Assembly: GCA_965227745.1 (NCBI GenBank)
Contig: OZ245769.1
Location: 1,612,001-1,676,000, forward strand
Origin: GAS368 sp965227745
Lineage (GTDB): Bacteria; Verrucomicrobiota; Verrucomicrobiia; Opitutales; Opitutaceae
Reading direction: 5' to 3'
DNA length: 64,000 nt
Positions 26,381-35,423 of this stretch are shown here, one piece after another. Every line of letters begins with the position of its first letter. Position 1 is the stretch's first letter. The position numbers were made by a program, and so were the translations under genes. The notes beneath the pieces were generated by a model, which was given only the letters and a program-made list of their open reading frames with translations, was not told where the DNA came from and made no database searches.

Positions 26381-28507
26381 ATGCCTCCCAAATCGCCGTC
26401 CACCCCCGGGTCCAAAAAGGCCCAATGCCCTTTCACTTCGCTCCGCCGCTTTTTCTCCGGTGAAACTCACCAAGAGGCCAAGGGCACCGAGCCGGTCCTG
26501 ACGACCAATCAGGGCATCCCCATCGCCGATAACCAAAACTCGCTCAAGGCGGGCATCGGCGGTCCCACCTTGCTCGAGGATTTTATCCTGCGCGAAAAGA
26601 TCACGCACTTCGACCACGAGCGCATTCCGGAGCGCATCGTCCACGCCCGCGGCACGGGCGCACATGGTGTCTTCGAGGCTTATGGCAACGTCGCCGACGT
26701 CACGCAGGCAAAGTTCTTGCAGCCGGGAAAACAGACCGAGGTCTTCGCCCGCTTTTCCACCGTCGCCGGCGGCGCGGGCTCCGGCGACTTGCCTCGCGAT
26801 GTGCGGGGCTTCGCGGTGAAATTCTACACCGAGGAGGGCAACTTCGACCTCGTGGGTAATAATATCCCCGTGTTTTTCATTCAGGATGCGATGAAGTTTC
26901 CCGACCTCATCCACGCCGTGAAAATGGAGCCGGATCGCGGCTATCCGCAGGCGGCGTCGGCGCACGATACGTTTTGGGACTTCGTCTCCTTGATGCCCGA
27001 GAGCATGCACATGCTGGTGTGGGCGATGTCGGATCGCGCGATCCCGCGCTCGCTTCGCATGATCGAGGGCTTCGGCATCCACACGTTTCGCCTCGTGAAT
27101 GCCGCGGGTGAATCGACCTTCGTGAAATTCCACTGGCGGCCGCTGCTCGGCCTGGCGTCGGTCGTGTGGGATGAGGCCGTCAAGATCAACGGCGCCGATC
27201 CCGATTTCCATCGCCGCGATTTGTTCGAGGCCATCGCCAACGGCGATTTCCCCGCGTGGGAGCTGGGCTTTCAACTCTTCGATCAGGCCACCGCCGACGA
27301 ACTCGACTTCGATGTGCTCGATCCGACCAAGCTGATCCCGGAGGAAATCGTGCCGCTGCGCATGGTGGGCAAGATGACCCTCAACCGGAACGTGGATAAT
27401 TTTTTCGCGGAAACGGAGCAGGTCGCTTTTTGCCCCGCGAATATCGTGCCGGGCATCGACTTCAGCAACGACCCGCTCCTGCAGGGCCGCCTCCACTCGT
27501 ATCTCGATACGCAGCTCTCGCGTCTGGGCGGGCCCAACTTTCATCAGATCCCGGTGAATGCCCCGCGCTGCCCGATGCGCAATTTTCAGCGCGACGGTTT
27601 GCGGCAAATGACGGTGCCCAAGGGCCGCGTCGCCTACGAGCCGAGTTCGCTCGAGCCCAAAGGCCCGCGCGAAAACCCCAAGGTCGGCTTCACGCCGTTC
27701 AGCGCGCAGGTGTCGAAGGAAACCCTCGACGCGCAGAAGACGCGTCGGCGCAACGACACCTTTGCCGATCACTATTCGCAGGGCCGCCTGCTGTTTCGCT
27801 CGCTGACCGAGCCGGAGCAGCGCCATGTGATCAGCGCGTTTGCCTTCGAACTCGCCAAGGTGGTGACCAAGGACATCCGCTGCCGCATGCTCGGGCATCT
27901 GCATCACCTCGATGAAACGCTCGCCACCGCGGTCGAGGCCGCGCTCGGCATGGAGGGCCAGGCGCAAAAGATCGATGCCGTCGTGCCGCCCAAGGACCTC
28001 GCACCCTCCCCTGCCCTCAGCATCCTCGGCAAGGCCGAGCCCACGCTGGAGGGCCGCAAGGTCGGCATTCTCATCACGCCGGGTTTCTCCGCCGCGTTGC
28101 TCGCCGAATTGAAAGCGGCGCTGAAAAAGGAAAAGGCCACATGCGCCGTGATCGCCCCCAAGGTCGGCGGCGCCCCGGACTCCAGCGGCAAGCTGCAGGA
28201 GGCGGACCACGCGCTCTCGGGCGCCCCCTCGGTCTTCTTCGACGCCGTCACGCTCCTCGTTTCCGCAGAGGGCGCCAAGGCCCTCGTCAAGGAAGCGGCC
28301 GCCATCGACTGGGTGCGCGATGCCTTCGGCCATCTCAAGGTCATCGGCCACACCGCCGACACCGCGCCCCTGCTCAAGGCGGCGGGCATCAAAGCGGACG
28401 AAGGCGTGATCGCGTTGGAGACCAAGGGCGACACCACCACGTTTATCAAAACGTCCAAGGCCGGCCGCATCTGGGCCCGCGAGCCCAAGCTCCGCTCGCC
28501 GGGCTGA
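26381..28507 (+). CDS. katE: large-subunit (clade 2, HPII-type) catalase
   Basis: 708 aa from the ATG at 26381. It breaks hydrogen peroxide into water and oxygen with a heme cofactor. The core shows the catalytic His near residue 88 (RIVHARGTGAHGVFE), the Asn near 161 (LVGNNIPVFFIQD) and the proximal heme Tyr near 373 (RLHSYLDTQLSRLGG). An extra C-terminal flavodoxin/PfpI-like domain (from about residue 560, GRKVGILITPGFSAALLAEL) marks the large-subunit class, and the length fits. No signal peptide is seen, so it should be cytoplasmic. A small gene follows 36 bp downstream. Confidence 0.95.
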   Translation: MPPKSPSTPGSKKAQCPFTSLRRFFSGETHQEAKGTEPVLTTNQGIPIADNQNSLKAGIGGPTLLEDFILREKITHFDHERIPERIVHARGTGAHGVFEAYGNVADVTQAKFLQPGKQTEVFARFSTVAGGAGSGDLPRDVRGFAVKFYTEEGNFDLVGNNIPVFFIQDAMKFPDLIHAVKMEPDRGYPQAASAHDTFWDFVSLMPESMHMLVWAMSDRAIPRSLRMIEGFGIHTFRLVNAAGESTFVKFHWRPLLGLASVVWDEAVKINGADPDFHRRDLFEAIANGDFPAWELGFQLFDQATADELDFDVLDPTKLIPEEIVPLRMVGKMTLNRNVDNFFAETEQVAFCPANIVPGIDFSNDPLLQGRLHSYLDTQLSRLGGPNFHQIPVNAPRCPMRNFQRDGLRQMTVPKGRVAYEPSSLEPKGPRENPKVGFTPFSAQVSKETLDAQKTRRRNDTFADHYSQGRLLFRSLTEPEQRHVISAFAFELAKVVTKDIRCRMLGHLHHLDETLATAVEAALGMEGQAQKIDAVVPPKDLAPSPALSILGKAEPTLEGRKVGILITPGFSAALLAELKAALKKEKATCAVIAPKVGGAPDSSGKLQEADHALSGAPSVFFDAVTLLVSAEGAKALVKEAAAIDWVRDAFGHLKVIGHTADTAPLLKAAGIKADEGVIALETKGDTTTFIKTSKAGRIWAREPKLRSPG

Positions 28508-28543
28508 GCCCCGCCCGCTTGGACGCCGCTTAACGCCACCGCC

Positions 28544-29026
28544 ATGAGCGAAGCGCTCACCATTTACCTGCACGACCACCTCGGCGCGGCCAATTTCGCC
28601 ATCGAGCTCGTGAAGACGTGGCGGCGTGATTCGCCCGCGGGCGAGTTTCGCACGTTCGCGACGACGCTGCTTCAAGCCATCACGCGCGACCGCGCGACGC
28701 TGCGCCAGATCGTCCGGAAAATCGGGGCGCATCGCGACAAGCCGAAGGAGCTGGCAGGCTGGATCGCGGAAAAGGCGAGCCGCTTCAAGCTCGCCCACGA
28801 GGCCGACCAGCACCTCGCCCGTTTCGAGGGCCTCGAGATCCTCTCGCTCGGCATCCTCGGCAAAGTCGCCCTGTGGAAGGTGCTCGGGCAAGTGTCGCGC
28901 CGGGATGCCCGCCTGCGCGACTTCGACTTCGCGGCCCTCGCGAGACAAGCGCGCCTGCAATTCACCGCCGTCGAAGGCCGCCGGCTGCGCACGGCCCGCG
29001 CGGTGTTCGTGCCCCCCGGCCGGTAG
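28544..29026 (+). CDS. small helical hypothetical protein next to catalase
   Basis: 160 aa, ATG at 28544, 36 bp after the catalase gene on the same strand and probably cotranscribed. It begins MSEALTIYLHDHLGAANFAI and is mostly helical (ELVKTWRRDS, LLQAITRDRATLRQIVRKIG, LARFEGLEILSLGILGKVAL). The pattern recalls ferritin-like or hemerythrin-like helical bundles, but no full metal motif is visible. Its position suggests a role in peroxide stress; that is inference. Confidence 0.75.
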   Translation: MSEALTIYLHDHLGAANFAIELVKTWRRDSPAGEFRTFATTLLQAITRDRATLRQIVRKIGAHRDKPKELAGWIAEKASRFKLAHEADQHLARFEGLEILSLGILGKVALWKVLGQVSRRDARLRDFDFAALARQARLQFTAVEGRRLRTARAVFVPPGR

Positions 29027-29076
29027 CCCAGTCCGCCGCCGCCGCCGGCGCTAGGGCGTTTTAAGTAAAGTCATCG

Positions 29077-29130
29077 CCGCAGTGGGCCGGGACCCCGTGG
29101 CGCCGCCCTTTATTCGGCCCACGCTGCGGC
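29077..29130. terminator. inverted repeat between convergent genes
   Basis: GTGGGCCG (29082-29089) pairs with CGGCCCAC (29115-29122). Pairing extends outward to GCCGCA and TGCGGC with a 2-nt bulge. It lies between the convergent stops at 29026 and 29197, so it may terminate both. Confidence 0.5.
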
Positions 29131-29196
29131 CGGGCGGAGTTGCGACGCAAGGTCGCAACGCACTGCAACCCACGTTCGGTCTCTCGCGTCCCCCTG

Positions 29197-30810
29197 TCAC
29201 TCCCCGGGCAACGGCGGCAGGCCCAGCTCCTTCAAAAACGCATTATGCTTCCGCGTCGCCGCGCGGATCGTCTTCTCGAGCCCGACCAGCGTTTCGTGCG
29301 TCGCCGCGAGATCGATTTCCGCCTCGGCGGTCGCGGTGCTGATGTAGCGGGAGATATTCAGGTTGTACTCGTTTTTCTCGATCTCCGCCATCTCCACCCG
29401 GCGCGAGTAGCGTGGCTCTGGGTTCCGGGATTGGTAGGTGGCGACGATCTTGGCGATGTGCTCCTCCGTGAGTTGGTTCTGGCGCTTGCCTTTCACGAAG
29501 TGCTCGGCGGCGTTGATAAAGAGCACGTCGTCCGGCTGCTTGCACTTCTTGAGGACGAGGATGCACACCGGGATGCCGGTCGAGTAAAACAGATTCGCGG
29601 GCAGGCCGATCACGGTGTCGATGTGGCCATCCTTGAGCAGCTTCTGTCGGATTCTTTCCTCGGCCCCGCCGCGAAAGAGCACGCCGTGGGGCAAGATGAT
29701 GGCCATCACGCCTTCCTCCTTGAGGTAGTGGAAGCCGTGGAGGAGAAACGCGAAATCGGCGGCCGACTTCGGCGCGAGGCCGTGGTTTTTGAACCGCACG
29801 TCCTCGCCGAGGGCATCCGTCGGCTCCCAGCGGTAGCTAAAGGGCGGATTGGCCACGATCGCGTCGAAGCTGGGCTTCTTCGCCGGGTTCAGCTCGCGCA
29901 GTTTGTCCCACTCGTTGAGCAGGGTGTCGCCGTGAAAGATTTCGAACTCCGTATCCTTCACCCCGTGCAGCAGCATGTTCATGCGCGCGAGGTTGTAGGT
30001 GGTGATGTTTTTCTCCTGCCCGTAGATTTTGCCGATGCCCTGCGGGCCCATGCGCTTGCGCACATTGAGCAGCAGGGAGCCGGAGCCGCAGGCGAAATCG
30101 AGCACGCTTTCCAGCCGCCGCTTCGGCCCCTGGTCGGGGGACTGGCTGTCGAGCGTGACGATGGTCGAGAGGATATCGGAGATCTGCTGCGGGGTGTAAA
30201 ACTCGCCCGCCTTCTTGCCCGACCCGGCGGCAAACTGGCCGATCAGGTATTCATAGGCATCGCCCAGCGCATCGATGTCGGTGGAAAACTCGTTCAGCCC
30301 CTCCGCGATTTTCTGGATGATGGTGCAGAGCTTGGCATTGCGGTCGGCATAGGTCTTGCCGAGCTTGGGCGAGGCGAGATCGATCTCGGAAAAGAGGCCG
30401 TCAAACGTGCTCTCGAACGACTCGTCTTGGATGTAGGCGAAGCCCGCCTGGAGCGTATTGAGCAGCTCGGCGTTTTGGGTGCGGGCCATCCCGGCGATGC
30501 TGTTCCAGAGGTGCGGCGGCTGGATGACGTAGTGCACCTTGCGCCGCATCTGTTTTTCAAAGGCCGGGATGTCGTCCGGATTGTTGACGTACCACAGGGC
30601 CAGCGGCACGCGGCGGTCGTCCGCGCCGAGCGCGGGATAATCCCGGCCGAGTTCCTTCTTCGCCGCCGTCTCGTAGTTGTCCGAGAGGTAGCGCAGGAAG
30701 AGAAACGACAGCATGTAGTCGCGGAAATCGTCCGCATCCATCGCCCCGCGCAATTGGTCGGCGATGCCCCAGAGGGTCGAGCCGAGTTTCTTTTGATGGG
30801 TGTCGGTCAT
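29197..30810 (-). CDS. hsdM: type I restriction-modification system DNA methyltransferase subunit M
   Basis: 537 aa from an ATG at 30810. It transfers a methyl group from SAM to adenine N6 in the site chosen by HsdS. The N-terminal helical domain (KKLGSTLWGIADQLRGAMD) comes first. The SAM-binding motif I is DFACGSGSLLLNV near residue 240, and the catalytic motif IV is ANPPFSYRW near 318. The length is normal. The start overlaps the stop of the small upstream gene as ATGA, indicating translational coupling. It is the last gene of the operon hsdR-hsdS-small ORF-hsdM. Confidence 0.95.
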   Translation of the reverse strand: MTDTHQKKLGSTLWGIADQLRGAMDADDFRDYMLSFLFLRYLSDNYETAAKKELGRDYPALGADDRRVPLALWYVNNPDDIPAFEKQMRRKVHYVIQPPHLWNSIAGMARTQNAELLNTLQAGFAYIQDESFESTFDGLFSEIDLASPKLGKTYADRNAKLCTIIQKIAEGLNEFSTDIDALGDAYEYLIGQFAAGSGKKAGEFYTPQQISDILSTIVTLDSQSPDQGPKRRLESVLDFACGSGSLLLNVRKRMGPQGIGKIYGQEKNITTYNLARMNMLLHGVKDTEFEIFHGDTLLNEWDKLRELNPAKKPSFDAIVANPPFSYRWEPTDALGEDVRFKNHGLAPKSAADFAFLLHGFHYLKEEGVMAIILPHGVLFRGGAEERIRQKLLKDGHIDTVIGLPANLFYSTGIPVCILVLKKCKQPDDVLFINAAEHFVKGKRQNQLTEEHIAKIVATYQSRNPEPRYSRRVEMAEIEKNEYNLNISRYISTATAEAEIDLAATHETLVGLEKTIRAATRKHNAFLKELGLPPLPGE

Positions 30811-31076
30811 GCGAATTTCTTGGCCCCGTGGGTCACCGTTTCGCGCCGGGACTGTGCGGGGATGCGGGTGAGCTTGCCGTCTTTCATGACGATAAGATTG
30901 GTCTCCGTGCTGATCGCGGTCTGGCGGGCCAGCTCGGCGGCGCGGAGGAGCGCGGCTCCGGGGGTGCGCAGATCCGGGTCGTTGGCTTCGGTGATGTCGT
31001 TTGGTTTCATTGGTTTTCTCCCCATTCCAGCAGGACCGCCGTTGGGGCCGGCGACGATGATGCTCTTTTTGCTCAT
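30807..31076 (-). CDS. small protein coupled between hsdS and hsdM; antitoxin-like
   Basis: 89 aa from the ATG at 31076, chosen because it overlaps the hsdS stop as ATGA; its own stop overlaps the hsdM start the same way. Residues 22-89 (from MKPNDITEANDPDLR, through LLRAAELARQTAISTETNL and MKDGKLTRIPAQ) look like the small proteins found upstream of zeta-type kinase toxins. Residues 1-14, SKKSIIVAGPNGG, resemble the start of a zeta toxin P-loop (AGPNGAGKT) but break before the Lys. It may be a fused remnant of such a pair kept as part of the RM operon. Function is unknown. Confidence 0.75.
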   Translation of the reverse strand: MSKKSIIVAGPNGGPAGMGRKPMKPNDITEANDPDLRTPGAALLRAAELARQTAISTETNLIVMKDGKLTRIPAQSRRETVTHGAKKFA

Positions 31077-32365
31077 GCCTCCACCTCCTCCGGGGCCGGG
31101 AAAAGCTGCTGCATCAGCCCTTGCTTGTGGGTCTTGAGGGCTTCGAGCGTTTGGGTTTGCGCGGCGATGAGGTCGTCGAGGGCGGTAAAGCAGTCTGCGA
31201 TGCATTGCTGTTCCTCGATCGTTGGCAATTTCACCGCGAAGTCACTAAGTGCCTCTTTCGTGATGGTCTTTATGATCCCCCCGGGAGCTATTTCTTTTTC
31301 TATGTCAAAGAGGTTTTGAATGAGGCGGGCAAAGAATACTTTTTCAATAGGCTTCAGGAAAGATTCGAAGATGAGCAAGGTCCTATCGATGTAAGCATCA
31401 TAGTGGGTGATGGCGACCCTACCTATCGAACCCTGCAATGTGACAATCAAAGTACCTTGGGGAATGAACACACTCTTCTCGGCCCCCAATTTGCTGATTT
31501 TACTTTTCGTTTTGTCTTTCAGTCTAAAATTGTCGCCGACATCGAATACTTGAACAAACGGCATCCCGCCATGCTCATCATACCATTCAGGCAGGCCATA
31601 CGGCTGCGGAAAACTACCACGGCGGAAAGTAGCTATATCAATTAGCTTGTCTTCCACCCACTCCCCGGCGTTTCGGAATCGGGGGAAACGGAGGACGGGT
31701 CGGGTTTCGCCTTCGCGGGGGAAAAGCTGCTGCATCAGCCCTTTTTTATGGGTCTTGAGCGCGTCCAGTTTCCGCGCTTGCGCGGCGATCAGCTCGTCCA
31801 CCGAACTCAGGCACTCGGCGATTTTTTGTTGTTCAGGGAGAGAGGGAAGCGCCAACTTAATGCGTGCGACGTCATCGTAGTAGATGCGGACGCGCACGCT
31901 GCCATCGCCGCCTTCCGTTACGAACTCTTCCCAAGCTTTGGTCTGCCGGAATTGATCGAGATAGCCGGGCGCTATACCTAATTGGCCTTCTGCGATGCAC
32001 CTGAATACGACATAGTCGGGACTGACGAGTATTTCGCGTTCACCCTTCCACCTGGCAATAGAGCCAATGTTGAGCCGCATCGGGTTGTAGGCGAACCAAT
32101 CATGCTCAACGAGTTTGTAGCGAGCGATGTCCGCCGCAATAAGCCGCGCTTCCATTGGAACGATACCGTCGGCCTTGGTCACCCCCATCACCGAAGCGAG
32201 CGAGTGCTTGTTACCGTTGCGACTCCGACTTTCCTTTGTCACATCACCCAGCAGCGCGCTTAGTAATGACGCCTTCCGAAACTCCGGAAACCGCCGCTTC
32301 GGCACCCGCGGGGGCGCGGCCTCTTTCTTCGGGGCGGTTGCGTTAGCTTTAGTCTTACTGCTCAT
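31073..32365 (-). CDS. hsdS: type I restriction-modification specificity subunit S
   Basis: 430 aa from the ATG at 32365; a GTG ten codons earlier is also open. It sets the DNA target. There are two target-recognition domains (about 30-180 and 225-370), each followed by a conserved helical spacer: LPEQQKIAECLSSVDELIAA with LKTHKKGLMQQLFP, and IEEQQCIADCFTALDDLIAA with LKTHKQGLMQQLFP. The DNA of both recognition domains is more AT-rich than the neighbours, typical of exchanged domains. The start lies inside the end of hsdR (11-bp overlap), so the subunits are probably cotranslated. Confidence 0.93.
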   Translation of the reverse strand: MSSKTKANATAPKKEAAPPRVPKRRFPEFRKASLLSALLGDVTKESRSRNGNKHSLASVMGVTKADGIVPMEARLIAADIARYKLVEHDWFAYNPMRLNIGSIARWKGEREILVSPDYVVFRCIAEGQLGIAPGYLDQFRQTKAWEEFVTEGGDGSVRVRIYYDDVARIKLALPSLPEQQKIAECLSSVDELIAAQARKLDALKTHKKGLMQQLFPREGETRPVLRFPRFRNAGEWVEDKLIDIATFRRGSFPQPYGLPEWYDEHGGMPFVQVFDVGDNFRLKDKTKSKISKLGAEKSVFIPQGTLIVTLQGSIGRVAITHYDAYIDRTLLIFESFLKPIEKVFFARLIQNLFDIEKEIAPGGIIKTITKEALSDFAVKLPTIEEQQCIADCFTALDDLIAAQTQTLEALKTHKQGLMQQLFPAPEEVEA

Positions 32366-35300
32366 ACGCGCTGAGTCCTGAGATGTCGCGGCCACCGGCG
32401 CGCTTGGTGAGGAGGGGGTGCAGGTCGGCCATGAGGGCGAGCTCGGCCTGGGTGCGGGCTTTCCAGCCGAGGTCGAGCGGGGCCAGAAGGTCGCTGAGGT
32501 GCTGGCCGTCGAAGATCATGCGGGCGAAAATGCCGTCGACAAAGGCGTGCAGGGCGGCGGGGGCGAGCCGGTGCCGGGCGGCGATGGCGGCGAGCTCGGC
32601 GGCGTCTTTCTCCGCCTTGAAGCGGGTGTAGCCCTCGCGGATGGCGGTCTCGCTGAGGCCTTCGCCGGCCTTCAGGGTGCCGATGTAGGCGGCGATATCC
32701 TCGCGCTCGTGCATGAACTTCGCGTCGGACGAGATGAGGCCGATGAGCTGCTCGCGGCTCATCTTCGCCTTGCCCGGCCCCTGCTGGGAGTAGCGGGAGA
32801 TGAGGCCCATGATGTAATCGTAGTCGATGACGGCGGAGGCGAAGAGCACGAACTCGAAGTCCACCTGCGCCACCTCCGGCCCGGGGCCGGCGCCGGGCTG
32901 GCCCAGCTTGCCCTGCTGGGCCTTGAGGCGCTGGGCGGTCTCGAGGTACTGGCCGCGGAAGCCGAGCAGCTCCTCGCGGGGCAAAATCCGCTCGATGGCG
33001 GCGGCATCCGCGCCGGTGAGATCGGTGTACTGGTCGAGCTGGGTCTTGAGGCGCTGGACTTCCTTGAAGTGGGTGATGAAGGCGGCGCGGGCGGCGTCGC
33101 CCTTGAGATTGGGCACGGCCTCCGGGGCGGGCTCGAGGCCCTGGGATTTGAGAAAGCCATCGAGCTGCTGCACGGCGGCCTCCAGCTTTTTGATGACCAC
33201 CGGGGCCTTGTCCACCAGCCAGATTTCGCGGGCCTGCGCGCCGGTCTTTTCCCCGGAGAAAAGGGTGATGGCGGCATCGACGGCCTCCTGCTGCGAGCGG
33301 AAATCGAGGATGTTGCCGTAGGGCTTGGTGCCATTGAGCACGCGATTGGTGCGGGAAAAGGCCTGGATCAAGCCGTGGTGCTTGAGGTTCTTGTCGACGT
33401 AGAGCGTGTTGAGGTATTTGGAATCGAAGCCCGTGAGCAGCATGTCGACCACGATGGTGAGATCGATCTTCTGCGCGGCGGGGAAATCGGAATTGGGCCA
33501 CTGCTGATCCTTGATGCGCTTCTGCACATCCTGATAGTAGAGATCGAACTCGGAGAGCCGGTGATTGGTGCCGTAGCGGGTATTATAATCGGCGAGGATG
33601 GACCGGAGGGCGTCTTTTTTCCGGTCGGGCTCCACCTCGTTGTCGGCCTGCTCCTGCGGCAGGTCCTCCTGGATCTGCTTCACATCGGGATCGCCCTCGG
33701 CAGGCGGGGAGAAGACGCAGGCGACATTGAGCGGCTTGAACTCGGGGTCGGCCGCGAGCTTCTCCGCCTGCACGGTGGCAAAGAGCGCGTGGTACTCGAT
33801 GGCATCGTCGATGGAGGCGGTGGCGAGCAGGGCATTGAACCGGCGCCCGCCGGTGGCGGCGTCGTGCTTCTGCAAAATGGCCTCGACGACGGCGCGCTTC
33901 GCCAGCCCCTCACCCGGCTTGGGCGGCCGCTGGCCCGCCTCCTCCTTGGGCTTGAAGTAATCGACGTGGAAGCGGAGGACATTTCCATCCTCGATGGCGT
34001 GGGTGATGGTGTAGGCGTGGAGCTGCTTTTGGAAGAGGTCTTCCGTGGTCTTCATCGAGGCCTGCTGGTCCTCGATCTTCTGCGCGGCGGCATTTTCGTC
34101 GAAGATGGGCGTGCCGGTGAAGCCGAAGAGCTGGGCCCGGGGGAAGAAGGCCTTGATAGCCTTGTGATTATCGCCGAACTGGGAGCGGTGGCACTCGTCG
34201 AAGATGAAGGCGATGCGTTTATCCTGCAGCGGGGCCAGCAGCTCCTTATAGGTGGGCTGGTCGTTTCGCTTCCGCTGCTGGTTGCGCTTGCTGGTCTCAT
34301 CGAGGGCGAGGCCGAGCTTTTGGATGGTGGTGACGATGACCTTGTCCGCGTAGTCCTCGGAGAGCAGGCGGCGCACGAGGGTGGCGGTGTTGGTGTTTTC
34401 CTCGACGCAGCCCTCCTGGAAGCGGTTGAACTCCTCCCGCGTCTGGCGGTCGAGGTCCTTGCGGTCGACGACGAAGAGGCACTTCGCGATGTCGGGATTA
34501 TCCTTGAGCAACGTGGCGGCTTTGAAGGACGTCAGCGTCTTGCCGCTGCCCGTGGTGTGCCAGATGAAGCCGTTGCCGCTGTCCTGCTGGATGCAGGTCA
34601 CGAGGTGCTTGACCGCGTAGACCTGATACGGGCGCATCATGAGGAGCTTTTGCTCGCTGGCGATGAGCACCATATAGCGGCTGATGGCATGGCCCAGCGT
34701 GCACTTCACCAGGAAGGTGGCGGCGAAGTCGTCGAGGTGGGTGATCTTTTTATTGGCCTCGTCGGCAAACTGGTAGATGGGCAAAAAGCGCTCGTCCTGA
34801 TTAAAGGAGAAGTGGCGGGCGTTGTTATTGGCGAAGTAGTACGTGCTGTCGCGATTGCTGACGATGAAGAGCTGGAGGAAGCAGAGGAGGGTCTTGGTAT
34901 AGCCGTTGCCGGGATCGTGCTTATAATCGACGATCTGCTCCATGGCCCGGCGCGGATGGATGCCGAGGGTCTTTAGCTCGATCTGCACGCACGGCACGCC
35001 ATTGATGAGGATGAGCACATCGTAGCGATGGTGGCTGTTGTCGGTATTGATGCGGAGCTGGTGGACGACCTCAAAGGTGTTTTTGCACCAGTCCTTGAGA
35101 TTGACCAAGGTGTAGTTGAGCGGCGTGTCGTCGTCGCGGGTGAAGGCATTGATCTGCCGGAGGGTCTTGGCGGCGGTGAAGACATCGTCGCTGACGATCT
35201 CACCGAGCAGCCGGGCAAACTCGCCGTCGGTGAGGCGCACGCGATTGAGCGCCTCGAATTTCTCGCGGAAATTTCTATCGAGGGCGGCGCGGTCACGAAT

Positions 35301-35423
35301 ATCGGGCCGATCGGTGTACTTCAGGCGGCGCAGCGTCTCGATAAACCCCTCCTCGATGCCCTGCTCATTGAGCGCCAGGGGCTCGGCATCGGGGTGTGGC
35401 TCGTAGGGGCGCGGGGGCGGCAT
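32355..35423 (-). CDS. hsdR: type I restriction endonuclease subunit R
   Basis: 1022 aa from the ATG at 35423 (MPPPRPYEPHPDAEPL); the frame is open another 69 codons, but that part is Arg-rich and unlike the family. It translocates and cuts unmethylated DNA with HsdM and HsdS. The nuclease motif is VQIELKTLG near residue 145. The helicase Walker A is TTGSGKTLTS near 290 and motif II is FDECHRSQFG near 404. A later motif, VDMLLTGFDSKYLNTLYVDK, is also present. It is the first gene of the operon. Confidence 0.95.
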   Translation of the reverse strand: MPPPRPYEPHPDAEPLALNEQGIEEGFIETLRRLKYTDRPDIRDRAALDRNFREKFEALNRVRLTDGEFARLLGEIVSDDVFTAAKTLRQINAFTRDDDTPLNYTLVNLKDWCKNTFEVVHQLRINTDNSHHRYDVLILINGVPCVQIELKTLGIHPRRAMEQIVDYKHDPGNGYTKTLLCFLQLFIVSNRDSTYYFANNNARHFSFNQDERFLPIYQFADEANKKITHLDDFAATFLVKCTLGHAISRYMVLIASEQKLLMMRPYQVYAVKHLVTCIQQDSGNGFIWHTTGSGKTLTSFKAATLLKDNPDIAKCLFVVDRKDLDRQTREEFNRFQEGCVEENTNTATLVRRLLSEDYADKVIVTTIQKLGLALDETSKRNQQRKRNDQPTYKELLAPLQDKRIAFIFDECHRSQFGDNHKAIKAFFPRAQLFGFTGTPIFDENAAAQKIEDQQASMKTTEDLFQKQLHAYTITHAIEDGNVLRFHVDYFKPKEEAGQRPPKPGEGLAKRAVVEAILQKHDAATGGRRFNALLATASIDDAIEYHALFATVQAEKLAADPEFKPLNVACVFSPPAEGDPDVKQIQEDLPQEQADNEVEPDRKKDALRSILADYNTRYGTNHRLSEFDLYYQDVQKRIKDQQWPNSDFPAAQKIDLTIVVDMLLTGFDSKYLNTLYVDKNLKHHGLIQAFSRTNRVLNGTKPYGNILDFRSQQEAVDAAITLFSGEKTGAQAREIWLVDKAPVVIKKLEAAVQQLDGFLKSQGLEPAPEAVPNLKGDAARAAFITHFKEVQRLKTQLDQYTDLTGADAAAIERILPREELLGFRGQYLETAQRLKAQQGKLGQPGAGPGPEVAQVDFEFVLFASAVIDYDYIMGLISRYSQQGPGKAKMSREQLIGLISSDAKFMHEREDIAAYIGTLKAGEGLSETAIREGYTRFKAEKDAAELAAIAARHRLAPAALHAFVDGIFARMIFDGQHLSDLLAPLDLGWKARTQAELALMADLHPLLTKRAGGRDISGLSAYEQ

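Noticed and set aside
26366..28960. 864-codon minus-strand frame opposite the catalase gene
   Set aside because: The catalase residues are all in the plus frame; the antisense frame is a by-product of high GC.
32418..34976. 852-codon plus-strand frame opposite hsdR
   Set aside because: hsdR shows all nuclease and helicase motifs in its own frame; the antisense translation is Leu/Glu/Gly-rich with no recognisable fold.
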